Source of the DNA: Streptomyces sp. CG 926
Lineage (GTDB): Bacteria > Actinomycetota > Actinomycetes > Streptomycetales > Streptomycetaceae
DNA: 64,000 nucleotides
Reading direction: 5' to 3'
Assembly: GCF_003148825.1 (NCBI RefSeq)
Contig: NZ_QGGZ01000001.1
Span: 1 to 64,000, forward strand
Shown piece by piece: positions 44,871-64,000 of this stretch (position 1 is its first letter; every line of letters starts with the position of its first letter). The notes under the pieces were generated by a model. The model searched no databases, was not told the origin of the DNA, and saw only the letters and a program-made list of their open reading frames with translations. The translations under genes were made by a program, and so were the position numbers.

Positions 44871-45667
44871 CGGTCCTCCTCCAAATCGGTACGGCCTACT
44901 GCGTGGCGGCCCGCGTTGGCGTGCACCGCCTTGCGCGTATAGGCGGCCAGGCCCGGGCGCTGCTGCGACGGCGGAATGACCAGAGCGAATGCGCGCGGAT
45001 CGGCGACGAAGTCGTCCGCGATGCGCCGGTGCATGTCGGGCGGGCAGGAAGTGAACCATCGTGAGATGTGCAAGCGGTGCTCCTCGGCGAGGTCCATGGC
45101 CCGCTCGCCGTTGCTCGGCTCCCCCTCGTCGAAGACCGCGAGCAGCTCCGCGCGCCAGGCGGCGGCCTCGCCCATGAGCCGACGCCAATCCGCTTTGGTG
45201 TGAGCAGCCGCGCGCGCCATCGCCTCGCGCTGCCCATCCGAGTGCGCCCACTTCAGTTCTGCCTCGGTGGCATAGCTCAGGTCGAAGGTGATCTCACCGA
45301 AGACCTCGAAGCGTTCTTGAGGAGTCAGGGGCACCCCGGTCTCCTGGACCTCGATCGCCCGTTCCGCCACCTCGGCCAGCCGCTGCAGCCTGGCGATCTC
45401 CTCACTCAGCTGCCATTGCCGCGCCCGGAGCCGCTCCAAGGGGTTCACCTGCGGATCCTTGAAGATCGCGGCGATCTCGTCGAGAGGGAAGCCGAGCTCA
45501 CGGTAGAAGAGGATCTGCTGGAGACGGACCAGGTCAGCCTCACTGTAGAGCCGGTATCCGGCGTGGCTCCGGTCGCCGGGCGAGAGCAGCCCCGCCTTGT
45601 CGTAGTGATGCAGTGTCCGCACCGTCACCCCGGCGAAGGCCGAGACCTGCCCCACGGAGTAGCTCAT
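44867..45667 (-). CDS. MerR-family regulator with TipAS drug-binding domain
   Basis: A 266-residue TipAL-like activator. Residues 3-70 are a MerR winged helix (YSVGQVSAFAGVTVRTLHHYDKAGLL). A coiled coil follows (about 78-110). The TipAS domain fills about 115-255 (LTPQERFEVFGE, AMDLAEEHRLHISRWF, FVADPRAFAL, GLAAYTRKAVHANA). Cys208 in WFTSCPPDMH is at the position that covalently binds thiostrepton-like drugs in TipAS. Drug binding turns such proteins into activators of their own operon. The ATG of MSYSVGQ is used (GGGCAGGTGG upstream). The following glycosyltransferase overlaps by 4 bp and is the expected output. Confidence 0.92.
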   Translation of the reverse strand: MSYSVGQVSAFAGVTVRTLHHYDKAGLLSPGDRSHAGYRLYSEADLVRLQQILFYRELGFPLDEIAAIFKDPQVNPLERLRARQWQLSEEIARLQRLAEVAERAIEVQETGVPLTPQERFEVFGEITFDLSYATEAELKWAHSDGQREAMARAAAHTKADWRRLMGEAAAWRAELLAVFDEGEPSNGERAMDLAEEHRLHISRWFTSCPPDMHRRIADDFVADPRAFALVIPPSQQRPGLAAYTRKAVHANAGRHAVGRTDLEEDR

Positions 45668-45760
45668 CCACCTGCCCTTTCGTCGGTACACAGCCTCAGG
45701 CCTGACGTAAGGGGAGGGTCAACTCCCGCTCGCTGGGCCTCGGAGTGCGCCTTGCCCACC

Positions 45761-45900
45761 TCAAGTCCTGGAGGAGAGGATCTCCTCGGGCGGCAGTCCG
45801 AGCTCGCGGATGCGCCACGCGTAGGCGGCGGGTTCGGGCTTGGCGCTGCCGGCCGGCAGGCAGGCAGGCAGGCCGAGCAGGCGAAGAGGACGGCTTTCAT
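45761..45900 (-). pseudogene. Remnant of a HAD-family hydrolase gene
   Basis: The leftover starts MKAVLFACSACL, where HAD enzymes start MKAVLFDxxG. After a frame change it continues SAKPEPAAYAWRIRELGLPPEEIL and stops, which is the motif III region of HAD phosphatases (KPEPxxY...LGxxPEE). About 150 codons between are gone and the C-terminal acidic motif is missing. A CCTG microsatellite (four copies) sits at the junction, suggesting slippage or deletion there. It lies 26 bp after the MFS transporter gene, in the same direction, so it was probably the second gene of that operon. Confidence 0.65.
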
Positions 45901-45926
45901 CCTTCGGTTCCTCGCGTTCCACGGGT

Positions 45927-47153
45927 TCAGAGTGTGGTGACGGCGTCCGTACGTCCGCAGTCGCGCGAACGGGACACGCCACCGGGGTCGGGGGCGTTGC
46001 GGCGCAGCCACAGGCTCAGCGCACCGCAGACGACGGCGAGCAGGAACAGCAACAGCGGCACCGTCTTCACGTCCATCGTTTCGATGACGCCGCCCAGCAG
46101 GGGCGGGAACGCCACACCGCCGATCATCGAGGCGGCGATCACGTAGGCACCGGCGGCTCCCACGCCGGGCACGGCGCGGTTGAGCCAGGGCAGGCAGGTC
46201 GGGAAGATCGGCGCGATCATCAGGCCGACGCCGAAGTACGCGTACGGGGCGAGGGCCGGGACCGTCGCCAGGAGGAGGAAGCCCGCCATACCGACGCAGC
46301 AGACGAGCAGGATCGACGGCGCGGACCAGCGCAGGCTGATCGGCGCGGCGACGAACCGGCCGATGGTCATGGCGGCCCAGTAGGCGGAGGTGGCGGTCGC
46401 GGCGGTGGCGGCGCCGTATCCGACGGCTTCGAGGTGGGTGGGCTCCCAGCCGCCGACGCCGGTCTCGATGGCGACGTGCAGGACGTAGACGCCGATGAAA
46501 ACCCCGATGATCGGAAGCACCCGGGCACCGCCGGCCGGGGTGACCGCCGCGGGGCCGGGGGCGGGCTCCCTGGCGGCGACCCCGCCGAGGGTGACGAGGA
46601 TCAGCAGGCTGATCACGCCGGTGCCGATGAAGATCTCCGGATAGCTGTCCGCCCCGAGCCATCCGATCAGGGCGGGGCCGGCGATCGCGCCGATGCCGAA
46701 GTGCCCGTTCAGCAGGTTGAGCATGGCGGTGCTGCGGTGGCCGAAGCCGACGGCGAAGAGCTGGTTGAGGCCGTAGTCGATGCCGCCGAAGCCCAGGCCG
46801 ATGACGAACGTACCGGCGAGAGCGAGGGCCCAGCTCGGGGAGAACGCGAAGGCGGCAGCGCCGGCGGCCATCAGCGCGTACGAGCCGCCGAGCAGCACCC
46901 GGTTGTTCAGGCGGCCCCGCAGCAGGTGGTAGATCAGCACGCCGAGGAGGGCGCCGACGAAGTGGGCGCTGAGGCTGAGCCCGGCCACGGCCGGACTGAT
47001 GCCGAACTCGTCGCGCAGGGCCGGGATCGCCGGACCGTAGAGCGCCTGGAGCGCGCCGATCACGACGAAAGCCAGGCACGAGGCGCCGATCGCGACGGTG
47101 GTGAGGAGCGGCTTCCCCCCTTCCGGCAGTTCGGCCTCATGGATGGCGGTCAT
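45927..47153 (-). CDS. MFS transporter
   Basis: A 408-residue transporter with twelve transmembrane helices and a central loop (about residues 200-215). GLGFGGIDYGLNQLFAVGF and LNLLNGHFGIGAIAGPALIGWL are the strongest motifs and recall the fucose/sugar-porter-like group of MFS. It should export or import a small, probably sugar-like, solute. The ATG of MTAIHEAEL is chosen (GAGGAG upstream) over an ATG four codons earlier. It is divergent from a DeoR-family regulator and its promoter region holds repeated TGTTCATT-like sites. Confidence 0.87.
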   Translation of the reverse strand: MTAIHEAELPEGGKPLLTTVAIGASCLAFVVIGALQALYGPAIPALRDEFGISPAVAGLSLSAHFVGALLGVLIYHLLRGRLNNRVLLGGSYALMAAGAAAFAFSPSWALALAGTFVIGLGFGGIDYGLNQLFAVGFGHRSTAMLNLLNGHFGIGAIAGPALIGWLGADSYPEIFIGTGVISLLILVTLGGVAAREPAPGPAAVTPAGGARVLPIIGVFIGVYVLHVAIETGVGGWEPTHLEAVGYGAATAATATSAYWAAMTIGRFVAAPISLRWSAPSILLVCCVGMAGFLLLATVPALAPYAYFGVGLMIAPIFPTCLPWLNRAVPGVGAAGAYVIAASMIGGVAFPPLLGGVIETMDVKTVPLLLFLLAVVCGALSLWLRRNAPDPGGVSRSRDCGRTDAVTTL

Positions 47154-47176
47154 GGCTCTCCTCATCGGTCACGGCC

Positions 47177-47271
47177 GAATGAACACGATCAATGTGCGGA
47201 GCGGCGAGAAGTTCCCACCACTTCGCACACGCTACACACGAGGAATGTTCATTTCAACAGTTTGAATGTTC
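47177..47271. promoter_or_regulatory. Repeated TGTTCATT-like sites between MFS and DeoR genes
   Basis: GAATGTTC occurs as a direct repeat at 47243-47250 and 47264-47271, exactly 21 bp (two helical turns) apart. The first is part of TGTTCATTT (47246-47254). The inverse TGTTCATTC occurs at 47177-47185 on the other strand, near the MFS start. This local AT-rich island is the likely control region for both genes and the probable DeoR operator. Confidence 0.6.
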
Positions 47272-47323
47272 GAAACGCACATCCCAGCCATCCTCCGCCG
47301 CCGTCTGTGCTAAAAGCAGACAC

Positions 47324-48091
47324 ATGAACGTGATGGAAAGGCACAAGTTCGTCGTAGGACTGCTCATGCGACAGAACCGCGCGACGGTGGCCGAGCTGGC
47401 CGAGGCCACCGGGGCGTCGGAGATGACCGTCCGCCGGGACCTGGAGGTACTGGAATCCCGCGGAGCCCTGCGCCGCGTGCGCGGCGGCGCGGTGAGCAGC
47501 CTGCCCGGCGGCGTCGAGCCTCCCTACGCGATCCGGGCCATGTCCGGATCGCAGGCCAAGGAGCGGCTCGCGCGCACCGTCGTCGACCTGCTCACCGACG
47601 GCGAGACCGTGGCCCTGGACACCGGCACCACCGCCGTGGCCATCGCCAAGGCCATGGCGCACCGCCAACTCACCGTCGCCCCTCTCTCCCTGCACGCGGC
47701 CTTCGCCCTGTCCGCACACCCGGGCATCCGACTGGTGATGCCGGGCGGGCAGGTGCGCCCCGAGGAGTTGTCCTTCTACGGCTCCACCCCCGTGCAGACC
47801 TTCAAGGACCTGTGCTTCGACACGTTCGTCCTGGGATGCTGCGGGGTCGACCCCGTCCAGGGCGCCACCGCCTACAACCTCGACGACGTGGAGGTGAAGC
47901 GGGCGGCCGTCGCCGCTGCGCAGCGCGTGATCCTCGTCGCGACCGCCGACAAGATCGGCCGAGCGGCGCTGGGGCGCATCTGCGCCATGGAGGAGATCGC
48001 CCTCGTGGTCACGGACGCCCCCGCGGACTCCCCCGCGATCGAGGCGCTGCGCGACCAGGGGGTCGAGGTGGTCCACCCGGCGGACGACTGA
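47324..48091 (+). CDS. DeoR/GlpR-family transcriptional repressor
   Basis: A 255-residue regulator. Residues 4-60 form the DeoR helix-turn-helix (ERHKFVVGLLMRQNRATVAELAEATGASEMTVRRDLEVLE, then GALRRVRGGA). The sugar-phosphate-binding DeoRC domain follows, with AMSGSQAKERLARTVVDLLTDGETVALDTGTTAVAIA and FVLGCCGVDP. Such repressors respond to phosphorylated sugars. It is divergent from an MFS transporter whose operon ends in a HAD-phosphatase remnant, consistent with control of sugar uptake. A second ATG three codons in is possible. Confidence 0.92.
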   Translation: MNVMERHKFVVGLLMRQNRATVAELAEATGASEMTVRRDLEVLESRGALRRVRGGAVSSLPGGVEPPYAIRAMSGSQAKERLARTVVDLLTDGETVALDTGTTAVAIAKAMAHRQLTVAPLSLHAAFALSAHPGIRLVMPGGQVRPEELSFYGSTPVQTFKDLCFDTFVLGCCGVDPVQGATAYNLDDVEVKRAAVAAAQRVILVATADKIGRAALGRICAMEEIALVVTDAPADSPAIEALRDQGVEVVHPADD

Positions 48092-48351
48092 GCCGCGCGG
48101 CCGACCCCGGCGGCCGGTGCGACCCGTGCGGACCCGGCGCGCGGGGCCGGCCGGTCGCTCGGGATCCATGCGTGCGCACCGCAGCACCTGGATCCACCTG
48201 TCACGGGATCGCGGTACCGGGGATTTCTCCGAGCGGATCGGGCGTCGTCAAGAGGCGTATTAGTGGGACTTTCGGGACCGTCCGGCCGTCGCGGACAGTG
48301 GCCTCACGTCGTCGTTGATCGACCGATCCGACTGAGGAGACTGACCACCGC

Positions 48352-64000
<15,649 letters not shown>

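Noticed and set aside
45761..45982. A 73-residue gene in the gap between the MFS transporter and the MerR regulator
   Set aside because: Its first half is antisense-like noise inside the MFS 3' end. Only the KPEPAAY...LGLPPEE segment is meaningful, and it belongs to the HAD remnant.

Overview
The window is high-GC actinobacterial chromosome, almost certainly Streptomyces or a close relative such as Kitasatospora. The signs are strong GC bias at third codon positions, many GTG starts, SpoIIE-type phosphatases fused to anti-sigma-like ATPase domains, DUF6777, DUF1990 and SUKH proteins, a TipA-type MerR regulator, a LAL-type LuxR regulator and a large NRPS locus. I saw no rRNA, tRNA or CRISPR array.

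Layout. 0-4.3 kb holds cell-surface genes: two related secreted proteins that converge on a perfect hairpin terminator, a class F sortase, a 160-bp MITE inserted at the sortase stop codon, a Tat-exported polysaccharide deacetylase and a small DUF6086-like protein. 4.3-14.4 kb holds lysX (lysyl-phosphatidylglycerol synthase fused to lysyl-tRNA synthetase), a universal stress protein, a CapA-like lipoprotein, an ECF sigma factor, a TPR - Fpg/Nei - DUF485 operon and a methyltransferase. 14.4-24.6 kb holds a PAS-GAF-SpoIIE-ATPase phosphatase with a DUF6777 lipoprotein, a YndJ / DUF1990 / lipase-maturation-factor-like run behind two palindromic operators, an epimerase, a 57-residue small protein, a degenerate HD-domain protein and a zinc-finger SDR. 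24.6-31 kb holds a DMT transporter whose frame runs 429 bp antisense into an M23/LysM/transglycosylase gene, 6-phosphogluconate dehydrogenase and a panD-GNAT-racemase operon. 31-43.5 kb holds a LuxR-LAL regulator, an NCS1 permease, a SUKH protein, a serine hydrolase broken by a 22-bp tandem duplication, a TAP-like hydrolase, a second SpoIIE-ATPase phosphatase and an orphan solute-binding lipoprotein. 43.6-48.1 kb holds a TipAS-MerR / glycosyltransferase operon that looks like drug sensing and inactivation, a HAD-hydrolase remnant, an MFS transporter and a divergent DeoR regulator.

48.35 kb to the right edge is the left part of a nonribosomal peptide cluster. Two overlapping genes encode C-A-T-E-C-A-T and C-A-T-C-A-T-C..., the second cut by the window edge. 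The second A domain reads as serine-specific. The first module has both an N-terminal condensation domain, suggesting an acyl or aryl cap, and an epimerase, so residue 1 should be D-configured. The fourth A domain has a very unusual specificity code. The product is not identifiable from this part alone; the remaining modules and tailoring genes lie to the right.
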